Shown here one piece after another: positions 49,573 to 58,424 of a stretch of DNA of 64,000 bases. Each line of letters begins with the position of its first letter. The stretch's first letter is position 1. The DNA is from DASSTJ01 sp035707965. Its GTDB lineage: Bacteria > Actinomycetota > Actinomycetes > Actinomycetales > Angustibacteraceae. A program made the position numbers and the translations under genes. The stretch spans positions 1 through 64,000 of the forward strand of contig DASSTJ010000202.1 in NCBI GenBank assembly GCA_035707965.1. Direction: 5' to 3'. Under the pieces are notes generated by a model. It ran no database searches. It worked only from the letters and a program-made list of their open reading frames with translations, and was not told where the DNA came from.

Positions 49573-49634
49573 CCATGTCCGACATGGTGGTACCCCAGGG
49601 CAGAACCAGGGTCCGCTCAGGGTGATACCTGGGT
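49573..49634 (+). promoter_or_regulatory. Palindrome and four 11-bp-spaced direct repeats upstream of ABC-FtsX genes
   Basis: CCATGTC-C-GACATGG is at 49573-49587. Then CAGGGC (49596), CAGGGT (49607), CAGGGT (49618) and CTGGGT (49629) start exactly 11 bp apart. Direct repeats with an 11-bp period are the hallmark of OmpR/PhoB-family response-regulator binding. The ABC gene begins at 49716. Confidence 0.6.
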
Positions 49635-49715
49635 GCGGCGTCGTCGTCTGCTGCGTCACCATTGCTGGCGGCCGGTCGACCAGACCGTGCCGCCATCTCG
49701 AGGGAACAGGACGAC

Positions 49716-50504
49716 ATGAGCAGCGAGCTGAGCGTGGACACGGCGCCGACGGAAGGTCCGGTGGGCGACGCCGTCGCCAGTGCCCGTGCCCTGGTCAAGG
49801 TGTACGGCAGCTCCGAGGCGGAGGTGCGCGCCTTGGACGGCGTCGACGTGGACTTCGGGCGCGGCCGCTTCACGGCGATCCTGGGTCCGTCCGGCTCGGG
49901 CAAGTCGACCCTGATGCACTGCATGGCGGCGCTCGACACCCCGACGTCCGGCAGCGTCGTCATCGACGGCGTCGAGGTCTCCGGGCTGAAGGACAAGGCG
50001 CTGACGACCCTGCGGCGCGACCGGGTGGGGTTCGTGTTCCAGTCGTTCAACCTCGTCCCGACCCTGACGGCGGCCGAGAACATCCTGCTGCCTCTGAGCA
50101 TCGCCGGCCGCAAGGTCGACGCGGACTGGTACGACACGGTGGTCGACACCGTCGGCCTGCGAGACCGTCTCGGCCACCGGCCGAGCCAGCTGTCGGGTGG
50201 TCAGCAGCAGCGGGTCGCGTGCGCGCGTGCCCTGGCCAGCCGGCCGGCGATCGTCTTCGCGGACGAGCCGACGGGCAACCTCGACTCGCGGGCGAGCGCG
50301 GAGATCCTGGGCTTCCTGCGCCGCTCGGTCGACGAGTTCGGGCAGTCGATCGTCATCGTCACCCACGACCCGGTCGCGGCCGGCTACGCCGACCGCGCCC
50401 TCTTCCTGGCGGACGGCCGCATCGTGGACGAGATGCACGACCCGAGCGCCGACGCGGTGCTCGACCGGATGAAGTCGTTCGACGGCGCTGGACGGCGGTC
50501 CTGA
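49716..50504 (+). CDS. ABC transporter ATP-binding protein (MacB/LolD type)
   Basis: 262 aa from ATG 49716, behind AGGACGAC. Walker A GPSGSGKST, Q-loop VFQSFNLVP, signature LSGGQQQRVACARAL, and Walker B FADEPTGNLDSR, the combination typical of LolD/MacB ATPases. It powers the FtsX-type permease encoded by the next gene, whose ATG overlaps its TGA (TGATG). The upstream region carries a repeat array suggesting two-component control. Confidence 0.95.
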   Translation: MSSELSVDTAPTEGPVGDAVASARALVKVYGSSEAEVRALDGVDVDFGRGRFTAILGPSGSGKSTLMHCMAALDTPTSGSVVIDGVEVSGLKDKALTTLRRDRVGFVFQSFNLVPTLTAAENILLPLSIAGRKVDADWYDTVVDTVGLRDRLGHRPSQLSGGQQQRVACARALASRPAIVFADEPTGNLDSRASAEILGFLRRSVDEFGQSIVIVTHDPVAAGYADRALFLADGRIVDEMHDPSADAVLDRMKSFDGAGRRS

Positions 50505-53035
50505 TGCTGCGCGTGACCCTGAAGGGCGTGCGAGGGCACGTCCTCCGGTTCGTCCTGACTGCCGCGTCCGTGATGCTCGGCGTCGCCTTCGTGGCCGGCA
50601 CCTTCGTGCTGACCGACAGCCTCCAGTCGACGTTCGACAAGATCTTCGACAACTCCACGGCAGGCACCGACGTGGTGGTGCGCGGCACCACGGTCAACAG
50701 CGGCCTGACCCAGACCGGCGACCTGCGGACTCCTCTGCCCATGTCGCTCGCCGACCAGCTCGCCGACGTCGATGGCGCCGCGGGCGCCTACCCCAGCCTC
50801 GAGGGCACCGCTGTCCTCGTGGGCAAGGACGGCACCGCGGTGCGCAACGGGGGCGCGCCGTCGTTCGGGTTCGACTACCGGGCGGACGACCCAGCGCTGC
50901 CTCTCGTGGCCGGCCACGGCCCGACGAGCGCCGACCAGGTGGCGGTCGAGAGCACGACGCTCGAGAAGTCGGGGCTCTCCCTCGGTGACCGGACGAACCT
51001 CGTCGTCGCCGGCCACGTGCAGCCCGTGACCGTCGTCGGCGAGGTGTCCTTCGAGGGCGGCGCGGCCGGTGCCACCATCGTGGTGGTCGACCACGACTCC
51101 GCGGTGCGCTGGTTCGCGCCGGACGGCACGGTGCAGCAGATCACCGTGCAGGCGAAGAGCGGGGTCAGCCAGGCGAGCCTGCGCGACCGGGTCGCGGCCG
51201 CCCTCCCCTCGGGCACCGAGGCCATCACCGGCAAGGCGTACGCGGACGAGCAGCGATCCGCCCTGGCGGACGGACTCGGCTTCCTGAACACGTTCCTGCT
51301 CGTCTTCGCGGCGGTCAGCTTGTTCGTGGGCGCCTTCATCATCGCCAACACGTTCTCGATGCTGGTCGCTCAGCGCACTCGCGAGCTGGCGCTGCTGAGA
51401 GCGGTCGGGGCGACGCGTCGGCAGGTCATCGGCGTCGTGCTGGGCGAGGCCGTCGTGGTCGGCCTGGCGGGCGGCGTCCTCGGCCTGCTGGTGGGCATCG
51501 GCCTCGCTGCGGGCCTGCAAGCGCTGGTGGGCAGCTTCGGGCTGGAGATCAGCGGCGGGCTGCCGGTGCACGCGCGGACCGTCGTGGCGAGCCTCCTCAT
51601 CGGTGTCGTGGTCACCACGGCATCGGCCGTGCTGCCAGCGCTTCGAGCCGGACGCATCGCGCCGGTCGCGGCGATGCGTGACGACGTCGCGATGCCGGAG
51701 AAGAGCCTGCGTCGGCGGGCGGTCATCGGCGCGGTGGTGCTGGGGCTCGGGACGGGCACGATGGCCGTCGCTGCCGTGTCGATGGACGGCTCGGACGCCG
51801 CGAAGGTGCTCGGCCTGGGGGCCGCCCTCACGTTCGTCGGCATGGTGGTCTGCGCGCCGCTGCTGTCGCGTCCGGTGGTGCGCGTGGTGGCCTTGCCGTT
51901 CCTCGCCGTGTCTCGGACCATCGGTCGGCTGGCGCGCGACAACAGCCTGCGCAACCCGCGGCGGACGGCGACGACGGCGATCTCGCTGATGATCGGTCTG
52001 GCGCTGGTGTCCGCGTTCTCGGTGCTGGCGTCGTCAACGAAGTCCTCGGTGGACAGTCTCATCGACGACCAGGTGACCGCCGACTTCGTCCTGGACGGCG
52101 GTGCGTCGCCGTTCCCGGTGGCAGTCGCCGACGAGGCGGCGAAGCTGCCGGGCGTCGAGGCAGTCGTCGACTCGGGTGTCGTCCCCGTCAAGATCGGCGA
52201 GAGCACCACCTCGGCGGCCGCCGTGACGGGATCGGGCATCCAGCAGGTGCTCGACCTCGACGTGCTCTCCGGCGACCTGTCGTCACTCGACTCGGGCGAC
52301 CTGGCGGTCTCGCGGAGCTACGCGGACAGCCACGGTGTTCGCGTGGGCGACACGGTCACCGCGACCGTCGGTGTGCTGCCCGGCACCACGCTCACGGTCG
52401 GCGCGGTGTACGACGACTCCCAGGCGATCGGCACTCAGCTCCTGGTGCCCCGGCCCCTGTACGCGAAGGCGGTTCCAGCGGCCTACCAGTCGGCGTACGC
52501 GGCCTATGTGAAGGCTGCCCCGGGGGCCGACCTGGAGAAGGTGCGGTCGGAGCTGACGACGCTGGTGAAGCCGCAGCTGGTCATCTCCGTGCAGGACCGG
52601 CAGGAGTTCAAGGAGGCGCAGAGCGGCCAGATCGACCAGCTGCTGGCGATCATCTACGTGCTCCTCGCGCTGTCGGTGGTCATCGCCGCGCTCGGCATCG
52701 TCAACACGCTCGCGCTGTCGGTGTTCGAGCGAACGCGCGAGATCGGCCTCCTGCGGGCGGTCGGCATGACTCGAGGGCAGCTGAGGCGCACCATCGTGTC
52801 CGAGTCGGTGCTGACCGCGCTCTTCGGCGCGGTCCTGGGCACGGCCCTCGGTCTGACACTGGGTGTCCTCCTGCAGCGGGTACTGGAGGAGCAGGGGCTG
52901 CAGTCGCTGTCGGTTCCGTGGGGTCAGGTCGTGCTGACGTTCGTGCTCGCCGGCGTGGTCGGCGTCGCTGCCGCGATGCTGCCCGCCTGGCGGGCGAGCC
53001 GGCTGGACGTGATCCGGGCCGTCAGCACCGACTGA
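50504..53035 (+). CDS. ABC transporter permease with two FtsX domains
   Basis: 843 aa from ATG 50504. N-terminal transmembrane anchor (residues about 15-38), an extracellular MacB-like core, then two FtsX blocks each of three to four helices: the first around FIIANTFSMLVAQRTRELALLRAVGATRRQV, the second at the C-terminus around LGIVNTLALSVFERTREIGLLRAVGMTRGQ, with a second extracellular domain between. Such permeases work by mechanotransmission, exporting or extracting antimicrobial peptides or lipids. No histidine kinase is adjacent. Followed by a hairpin. Confidence 0.93.
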   Translation: MLRVTLKGVRGHVLRFVLTAASVMLGVAFVAGTFVLTDSLQSTFDKIFDNSTAGTDVVVRGTTVNSGLTQTGDLRTPLPMSLADQLADVDGAAGAYPSLEGTAVLVGKDGTAVRNGGAPSFGFDYRADDPALPLVAGHGPTSADQVAVESTTLEKSGLSLGDRTNLVVAGHVQPVTVVGEVSFEGGAAGATIVVVDHDSAVRWFAPDGTVQQITVQAKSGVSQASLRDRVAAALPSGTEAITGKAYADEQRSALADGLGFLNTFLLVFAAVSLFVGAFIIANTFSMLVAQRTRELALLRAVGATRRQVIGVVLGEAVVVGLAGGVLGLLVGIGLAAGLQALVGSFGLEISGGLPVHARTVVASLLIGVVVTTASAVLPALRAGRIAPVAAMRDDVAMPEKSLRRRAVIGAVVLGLGTGTMAVAAVSMDGSDAAKVLGLGAALTFVGMVVCAPLLSRPVVRVVALPFLAVSRTIGRLARDNSLRNPRRTATTAISLMIGLALVSAFSVLASSTKSSVDSLIDDQVTADFVLDGGASPFPVAVADEAAKLPGVEAVVDSGVVPVKIGESTTSAAAVTGSGIQQVLDLDVLSGDLSSLDSGDLAVSRSYADSHGVRVGDTVTATVGVLPGTTLTVGAVYDDSQAIGTQLLVPRPLYAKAVPAAYQSAYAAYVKAAPGADLEKVRSELTTLVKPQLVISVQDRQEFKEAQSGQIDQLLAIIYVLLALSVVIAALGIVNTLALSVFERTREIGLLRAVGMTRGQLRRTIVSESVLTALFGAVLGTALGLTLGVLLQRVLEEQGLQSLSVPWGQVVLTFVLAGVVGVAAAMLPAWRASRLDVIRAVSTD

Positions 53036-53044
53036 GTGGCTGCC

Positions 53045-53083
53045 CGGCGGCGCGGAGGTGGCACGGTCCGCTCCGCGTCGCCG
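53045..53083 (+). terminator. Bidirectional terminator between permease and HAD genes
   Basis: 13-bp stem with one G-U position (arms 53045-53057 CGGCGGCGCGGAG and 53071-53083 CTCCGCGTCGCCG) and a 13-nt loop, in the 54 bp between converging genes. Confidence 0.65.
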
Positions 53084-53089
53084 GCGTCC

Positions 53090-53788
53090 TCAGCGTGAGT
53101 CGAAGATCCCGCTGAGGAATGCCAGGTCGACCCCGTCGAGTGTGGGGTGCACGACCCGCCCCGCGGCCTCCTCGACGGGCAGCACGTGCGGGACGGCCAG
53201 CACGGGCATGCCTGCGGCCGTCGCCGACGCGACGCCGGTGGGCGAGTCCTCCACGGCGAGGGCCTCGGAGGGCTCGACCCCGAGCAGACGGGCAGCGTGC
53301 AGGTACGGCTCAGGGTGAGGCTTCCCTCTCGTCACCTGGTCGCCGGTGACGACCACCGAGAAGGTGCCGTGCGGGACGGCGTCGAGGAACGTCCTCGCCA
53401 GACTGGCCCACGACATCGTGACGAGGGCGCACGGCACCCCCGCCCGACGGAGCTCGGCCAGCAGCTGACGAGCTCCCGGTCGCCACGGCACGTGGTCCTG
53501 CATGCGGTCGATCACGCCGTCCAGCAGGCGCAGGACGATCTCCTCGGGCGCGAGAGGGACGCCGCCGTGCTCCCGGATGTAGTGGGCGGCGACGAGCAGG
53601 TCGTTGCCGACGAGCGCGTTGGCGTGCTCGGTGCTCCAGGTGCCGCCGTACTGCTCGACCAGCGCGATCTCCGCGGCCATCCAGTACGGCTCGGTGTCGA
53701 CCAGGGTGCCGTCCATGTCCCAGAGCACGGCCGCGGGTCGCCGCGGGGCGCGCGACAGGACGTGGTCGGCGTGCTGGGCGTCGCTCAT
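53090..53788 (-). CDS. HAD-superfamily hydrolase
   Basis: 232 aa from ATG 53788, overlapping the metH stop (ATGA). HAD motifs: DMDGTLVDTEPYW (nucleophile Asp), VTMSW, and GKPHPEPYLHAA...VEDSPTGVASA. Beta-phosphoglucomutase-like subfamily of phosphatases or mutases; substrate unknown. Translationally coupled to metH, which is a common actinobacterial arrangement of unclear meaning. Confidence 0.9.
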   Translation of the reverse strand: MSDAQHADHVLSRAPRRPAAVLWDMDGTLVDTEPYWMAAEIALVEQYGGTWSTEHANALVGNDLLVAAHYIREHGGVPLAPEEIVLRLLDGVIDRMQDHVPWRPGARQLLAELRRAGVPCALVTMSWASLARTFLDAVPHGTFSVVVTGDQVTRGKPHPEPYLHAARLLGVEPSEALAVEDSPTGVASATAAGMPVLAVPHVLPVEEAAGRVVHPTLDGVDLAFLSGIFDSR

Positions 53789-56700
53789 GTCGCGTTGAAG
53801 TACTTCGCCTCGGGGTGGTGGACGACGATCGCGTCCGTCGACTGCTCAGGGTGCAGCTGCAGCTCCTCGGACAGCTCCACGCCGATGCGGCTGGGGTCGA
53901 GCAGCCCCACGAGGACCCGGCGGTCCTCCAGGTTGGGACAGGCCGGGTAGCCGAACGAGTAGCGGGAGCCGCGGTACCCCTGCCGGAAGATCGCGGCAAG
54001 GTCGGGGTCGTCGTCGGCGCCGAACCCGAGCTCGGAGCGGACGCGGGCGTGCCAGGCCTCGGCCAGCGCCTCCGTCAGCTGCACCGAGAGGCCGTGCAGC
54101 TCGAGGTAGTCGCGGTAAGCGTTCTCGGCGTAGAGCTCGGCGGTGCGCTGGGCCGCTCGGGAGCCCATGGTCACGAGCTGGAGGGCGACCACGTCCGTGC
54201 GCCCCGAGTCCTTCGGGGCGAAGAAGTCGGCGAGACAGAGGCGACGGTCCCGACGCTGCCGAGGGAAGCTGAGGCGGGCGCGCTCGGTGCCCTGCAGCTC
54301 GCCCTCGTGGTGGAGGATGACGAGGTCGTTGCCCTCGCTGACGCACGGGAAGTACCCGTAGACGACGGCCGCCTCCATGAGGCCCTCGGTGTGGATGCGG
54401 TCGAGCCACATGCGCAGCCGGGGACGTCCCTCCGTGGCCACCAGCTCGTCGTACCCAGGGCCCTCGCCGCGCGAGGGCTTGAGACCCCACTGGCCGAGGA
54501 ACGTCGCCCGCTCGTCGAGATAGGAGGCGTAGTCGGCGAGAGCGATGCCCTTGACCACGCGAGAGCCCCAGAAGGGAGGCTGGGGCACCGGCACGTCGGT
54601 CGCGACGTCGGACCGGGCGTCGGCGTCGTCGGGCGCCGGTTCGTCCGCCCGCGCGACGCGCTTCACCCGACGCTTGCGCAGCTCGGGCAGCTCGTCACCG
54701 AGGGTGAGCGTCGGGTCGGCCTTGACCCGTGCGATCGCGTCCATGAGACGCAGGCCCTCGAACGCGTCGCGGGCGTAGCGCACCTGTCCCTGGTAGATCT
54801 CGGCGAGGTCGTCCTCGACGTAGGCGCGGGTGAGAGCGGCGCCTCCGAGCAGCACGGGGAGCGTCGTGGCGATCCCGCGCGAGTTGATCTCCTCGAGGTT
54901 CTCCTTCATCACGACCGTCGACTTCACGAGCAGGCCGCTCATGCCCACGGCGTCGGCCCGCTGCTCGCCGGCCACCCGGAGGATCTCGCTGATCGGCTGC
55001 TTGATGCCGATGTTCACGACGTCGTAGCCGTTGTTCGTGAGGATGATGTCGACGAGGTTCTTGCCGATGTCGTGGACGTCGCCCTTCACCGTGGCCAGCA
55101 CGATGGTCGCCTTGCCCTGGCGTCCCCCGTCCGCACTGCCCTCGATGTGCGGCTCGAGGTGAGCCACCGCGGCCTTCATCACCTCGGCCGACTGCAGCAC
55201 GAAGGGCAGCTGCATCTCCCCCCGGCCGAAGAGGTCGCCGACGACGCGCATGCCCGCCAGAAGGGTGTCGTTGATGATGTCGAGGGCCGGCTGCCCCCGG
55301 CGGAGTGCCTCGTCGAGGTCGTCCTCGAGCCCCTTGCGCTCCCCATCGATGATCCGGCGCTCGAGCCTCTCCGCGAGGGGCAGAGCGGCGAGCTCGGCGG
55401 CGCGCGACTCTCGGAGGGAGGCCGCGTCGACGCCCTCGAACAGCTCCAGGAACCGCTCGAGCGGGTCGTACTCCAGACGGGTGCGCTCGTCGTCCGCCCA
55501 GCGGCGGCGGTCGTAGACGAGGTCGAGCGCCACCTGGCGCTGCTCGTCGTCCATCCGGCTCATCGGCAGGATCTTCGCGGCGTGGACGATCGCCGAGTCG
55601 AGGCCGGCCTTCACGCACTCGTGCAGGAACACCGAGTTGAGGACGATGCGGGCGGCCGGGGCGAGCCCGAACGACACGTTCGAGACCCCGAGGGTGGTCT
55701 GGACGTCGGGATGCCGTCGCTTGATCTCGCGGATCGCCTCGATCGTCTCCAGGCCGTCGCGACGGGTCTCCTCCTGCCCGGTGGCGATGGGGAACGTCAG
55801 GGTGTCGACCACGATGTCGCTGACCGACATGCCCCAGTCGTTCGTGAGGGCCTCGACCAGGCGGTCCGCGACGGCCACCTTGTGGTCACGGGTGCGGGCC
55901 TGGCCCTGCTCGTCGATCGTGAGCGCGACGACCGCGGCGCCGTGCTCGCGCACGATCGGCATGATGCGCGAGAACCGGCTGCCGGGCCCGTCGCCGTCCT
56001 CGTAGTTCACGCTGTTGACGACGGCACGACCGCCGAGCACCTCCAGCCCGGCCTCGACCACGCCGGGCTCGGTGGAGTCCAGCACCAGGGGCAGCGTGGA
56101 GCTGGTGGCGAGGCGCGACACGAGCTCTCGCATGTCGTCCGCGCCGTCGCGCCCCACGTAGTCCACGCACACGTCCAGGAGGTGCGCGCCGTCCCTCGTC
56201 TGCGCCCGGGCGATCTCCACGCACTCGTCCCAGCGCTCCGCCAGCATGGCCTCGCGGAACGCCTTGGACCCGTTGGCGTTCGTACGCTCGCCGATCGACA
56301 GGTACGCGGTGTCCTGCCGGAAGGGGACGTGCTGGTACAGGCTGGAGACGCCAGGCTCGGGACGGGGACGGCGAGGTGCGAGCGGCTGACCCCGAACCGC
56401 TTCGACGACCCGGGCGAGGTGCGCGGGTGTGGTGCCGCAGCAGCCGCCGACGAGCGACAGACCGAACTCGTTGACGAACTGCTCGTGAGCTGTGGCGAGC
56501 TGGTCGGGGGTCAGCGGGTAGTACGCGCCGTCCCTGCTGAGCTGGGGCAGGCCGGCGTTCGGCATCGCGGTGACCGGCACGCGCGCGTGCTTGGCCAGGT
56601 GCCGCAGGTGCTCGCTCATCTCGGTCGGACCGGTCGCGCAGTTGAGGCCGATGGCGTCGATGCCGAGCGGCTCGAGCGTCGTCAGGGCGGCACCGATCTC

Positions 56701-57315
56701 GCTACCGAGCAGCATCGTGCCGGTCGTCTCGACGGTCACCTGCACGAGCACCGGCAGGTCCTCGCCCGCGTCGGCCAGAGCTCGACGGGCGCCGACCACA
56801 GCGGCCTTGGCCTGCAGCAGGTCCTGCGCCGTCTCCACCAGGAGCGCGTCCACGCCACCGGCCACCAGCCCCGCGACCTCGGTCTGGTAGGCGTCGCGGA
56901 GCGCGGCGTACGTCGTCTGGCCCAGGGAGGGCAGCTTGGTGCCCGGACCCATGGAGCCGAGCACGAACCGGGGGTGCTCGTCGCTGGCCCAGCGGTCAGC
57001 GGCCTCCCGTGCGATCCGTGCCCCGGCCTCGGCGAGCTCGCCGATGCGGTCGGCGATGCCGTACTCGCCGAGGTTGGCGAGGTTCGCGCCGAACGTGTTC
57101 GTCTCGATCGCGTCGACGCCGACCGCGAGGTACTCGTCGTGCACGGCACGGACGACGTCCGGCCTGGTCACGTTGAGAACCTCGTTGCAGCCCTCGTGGC
57201 CCTCGAAGTCCTCGAGCCCGGGGTCAGCCGCCTGCAGCATCGTGCCCATCGCGCCGTCGGCGACCAGCACCGTGGAGTGGAGCAGGGAGCGGAACAGGTC
57301 GGAGCGGCTGCTCAT
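53785..57315 (-). CDS. metH: Cobalamin-dependent methionine synthase
   Basis: 1176 aa from ATG 57315. Domains in order: homocysteine-binding barrel with zinc cysteines (LNCATGPTEMS, GGCCGTTPAH), pterin-binding barrel (IGERTNANGSKAFREAM), cobalamin-binding cap and domain with GDVHDIGKNLVDIIL, then the SAM-binding reactivation domain. Transfers the methyl of 5-methyl-THF to homocysteine. No cobalamin or SAM riboswitch was recognised upstream. The start overlaps the stop of a 23-codon upstream ORF (57312-57383). The HAD gene is coupled downstream. Confidence 0.97.
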   Translation of the reverse strand: MSSRSDLFRSLLHSTVLVADGAMGTMLQAADPGLEDFEGHEGCNEVLNVTRPDVVRAVHDEYLAVGVDAIETNTFGANLANLGEYGIADRIGELAEAGARIAREAADRWASDEHPRFVLGSMGPGTKLPSLGQTTYAALRDAYQTEVAGLVAGGVDALLVETAQDLLQAKAAVVGARRALADAGEDLPVLVQVTVETTGTMLLGSEIGAALTTLEPLGIDAIGLNCATGPTEMSEHLRHLAKHARVPVTAMPNAGLPQLSRDGAYYPLTPDQLATAHEQFVNEFGLSLVGGCCGTTPAHLARVVEAVRGQPLAPRRPRPEPGVSSLYQHVPFRQDTAYLSIGERTNANGSKAFREAMLAERWDECVEIARAQTRDGAHLLDVCVDYVGRDGADDMRELVSRLATSSTLPLVLDSTEPGVVEAGLEVLGGRAVVNSVNYEDGDGPGSRFSRIMPIVREHGAAVVALTIDEQGQARTRDHKVAVADRLVEALTNDWGMSVSDIVVDTLTFPIATGQEETRRDGLETIEAIREIKRRHPDVQTTLGVSNVSFGLAPAARIVLNSVFLHECVKAGLDSAIVHAAKILPMSRMDDEQRQVALDLVYDRRRWADDERTRLEYDPLERFLELFEGVDAASLRESRAAELAALPLAERLERRIIDGERKGLEDDLDEALRRGQPALDIINDTLLAGMRVVGDLFGRGEMQLPFVLQSAEVMKAAVAHLEPHIEGSADGGRQGKATIVLATVKGDVHDIGKNLVDIILTNNGYDVVNIGIKQPISEILRVAGEQRADAVGMSGLLVKSTVVMKENLEEINSRGIATTLPVLLGGAALTRAYVEDDLAEIYQGQVRYARDAFEGLRLMDAIARVKADPTLTLGDELPELRKRRVKRVARADEPAPDDADARSDVATDVPVPQPPFWGSRVVKGIALADYASYLDERATFLGQWGLKPSRGEGPGYDELVATEGRPRLRMWLDRIHTEGLMEAAVVYGYFPCVSEGNDLVILHHEGELQGTERARLSFPRQRRDRRLCLADFFAPKDSGRTDVVALQLVTMGSRAAQRTAELYAENAYRDYLELHGLSVQLTEALAEAWHARVRSELGFGADDDPDLAAIFRQGYRGSRYSFGYPACPNLEDRRVLVGLLDPSRIGVELSEELQLHPEQSTDAIVVHHPEAKYFNAT

Positions 57316-57383
57316 GGAAGACCTTCGGGTGTGGGTGTCGGTGTCGGTGTCGGTCGGGTGTCGTCAGGGGCGGTCGTCGACAT
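57312..57383 (-). CDS. Short upstream ORF overlapping metH start
   Basis: A 23-codon frame (MSTTAPDDTR, then four PT repeats and EGLP) whose TGA overlaps the metH ATG (ATGA). This allows coupling. It lies downstream of a TAGACT -10 (57419-57424, minus strand). A weak GAAGG ribosome site for metH lies within it. No clear Shine-Dalgarno sequence precedes its own ATG, so translation is uncertain. Confidence 0.35.
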   Translation of the reverse strand: MSTTAPDDTRPTPTPTPTPEGLP

Positions 57384-57556
57384 TGCCAGGTTCAGGGTGC
57401 CCGTCGCGGCAACGGCCGAGTCTATCGAGGGCCGCGACACGACTCCCGGGTTCGTCCGGGTGGCGGGACGCGGCAGGGGTCGGCGCCCGTAGGCTGGATC
57501 CGACGTCGTCACGGGAACACCCGACCCTTTCTCGACGGCCTGCGAGTGGAGGTGCG

Positions 57557-58420
57557 GTGATCGAGCTCACGGAGCTCCCACGGCTCAGCGACCCGGTGAT
57601 GGTGGCCGCCTTCGAGGGGTGGAACGACGCGGGCGAGGCGGCCAGCGCGACCGTCGAGCACCTGTGCCGGGTCTGGGACGCGGAGGTCTTTGCCGCCCTG
57701 GACCCGGAGGACTACTACGACTTCCAGGTGAACCGGCCGATGATCGGGCTGGACGACGAGGGTCAGCGCCGGGTGACGTGGCCGACCACTCGGCTCCTGT
57801 GGGCTCACGTGCCCGGCATCGACCGGGACGTCGTGATGGTGGACGGGATCGAGCCGTCGATGCGGTGGCGCTCGTACACGATCGAGCTGCTGGAGCTCGC
57901 CGAGCAGCTCGGCGTCACGACGATCGTGACCGTGGGAGCGCTGCTGGCCGACGTCCCCCACACGCGTCCGATCCCCGTGACGACGACGAGCGACGACGAG
58001 ACGATGCTGGCGCGCCTGTCCGCGGAGCAGTCCCGGTACGAGGGGCCGACGGGCATCGTCGGGGTGCTCAGCGACGCGGCCGCCCAGGCCGACGTGCCGG
58101 CGGTGTCGCTGTGGGCGGCGGTCCCCCACTACGCGGGGGCCGGACCGTCCCCGAAGGCGACGCTCGCGCTCGTGCGGCGGGTCGAGGAGCTGCTGGACGT
58201 CACGATCCCCCTCGGCGACCTGGTGGAGCAGGCGCAGGCGTGGGAGCGAGGGGTCGACGAGCTGGCCGAGTCCGACGCGGAGGTCGGCGAGTACGTCCGG
58301 GCGCTCGAGCAGGCGAAGGACACGACGGAGCTGCCCGAGGCGTCCGGCGAGGCGATCGCGCGCGAGTTCGAGCGGTACCTGCGGCGACGTGACGACGACC
58401 CGCCGTATCCCAAGGGCTGA
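57557..58420 (+). CDS. PAC2 family protein (proteasome assembly chaperone-like)
   Basis: 287 aa from GTG 57557 with GGAGG close upstream. The PAC2 fold is recognised by VMVAAFEGWNDAGEAASAT at the N-terminus, VMVDGIEPSMRWRSY, IVTVGALLADVPHTRP and VSLWAAVPHYA. Related to eukaryotic/archaeal proteasome assembly chaperone 2. No bacterial function is established; occurrence in proteasome-bearing actinobacteria makes a proteasome role attractive but unproven. Divergent from metH, convergent with mshC (4-bp gap). Confidence 0.92.
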   Translation: MIELTELPRLSDPVMVAAFEGWNDAGEAASATVEHLCRVWDAEVFAALDPEDYYDFQVNRPMIGLDDEGQRRVTWPTTRLLWAHVPGIDRDVVMVDGIEPSMRWRSYTIELLELAEQLGVTTIVTVGALLADVPHTRPIPVTTTSDDETMLARLSAEQSRYEGPTGIVGVLSDAAAQADVPAVSLWAAVPHYAGAGPSPKATLALVRRVEELLDVTIPLGDLVEQAQAWERGVDELAESDAEVGEYVRALEQAKDTTELPEASGEAIAREFERYLRRRDDDPPYPKG

Positions 58421-58424
58421 CTGG

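Noticed and set aside
53815..57492. 1225-codon open frame antisense to metH
   Set aside because: A GC-bias shadow of metH; no domain pattern, no ribosome site, and metH itself is unmistakable.
57316..57556. Cobalamin or SAM riboswitch upstream of metH
   Set aside because: No B12-box or SAM-aptamer conserved segments were found on either strand in the 240-bp region.
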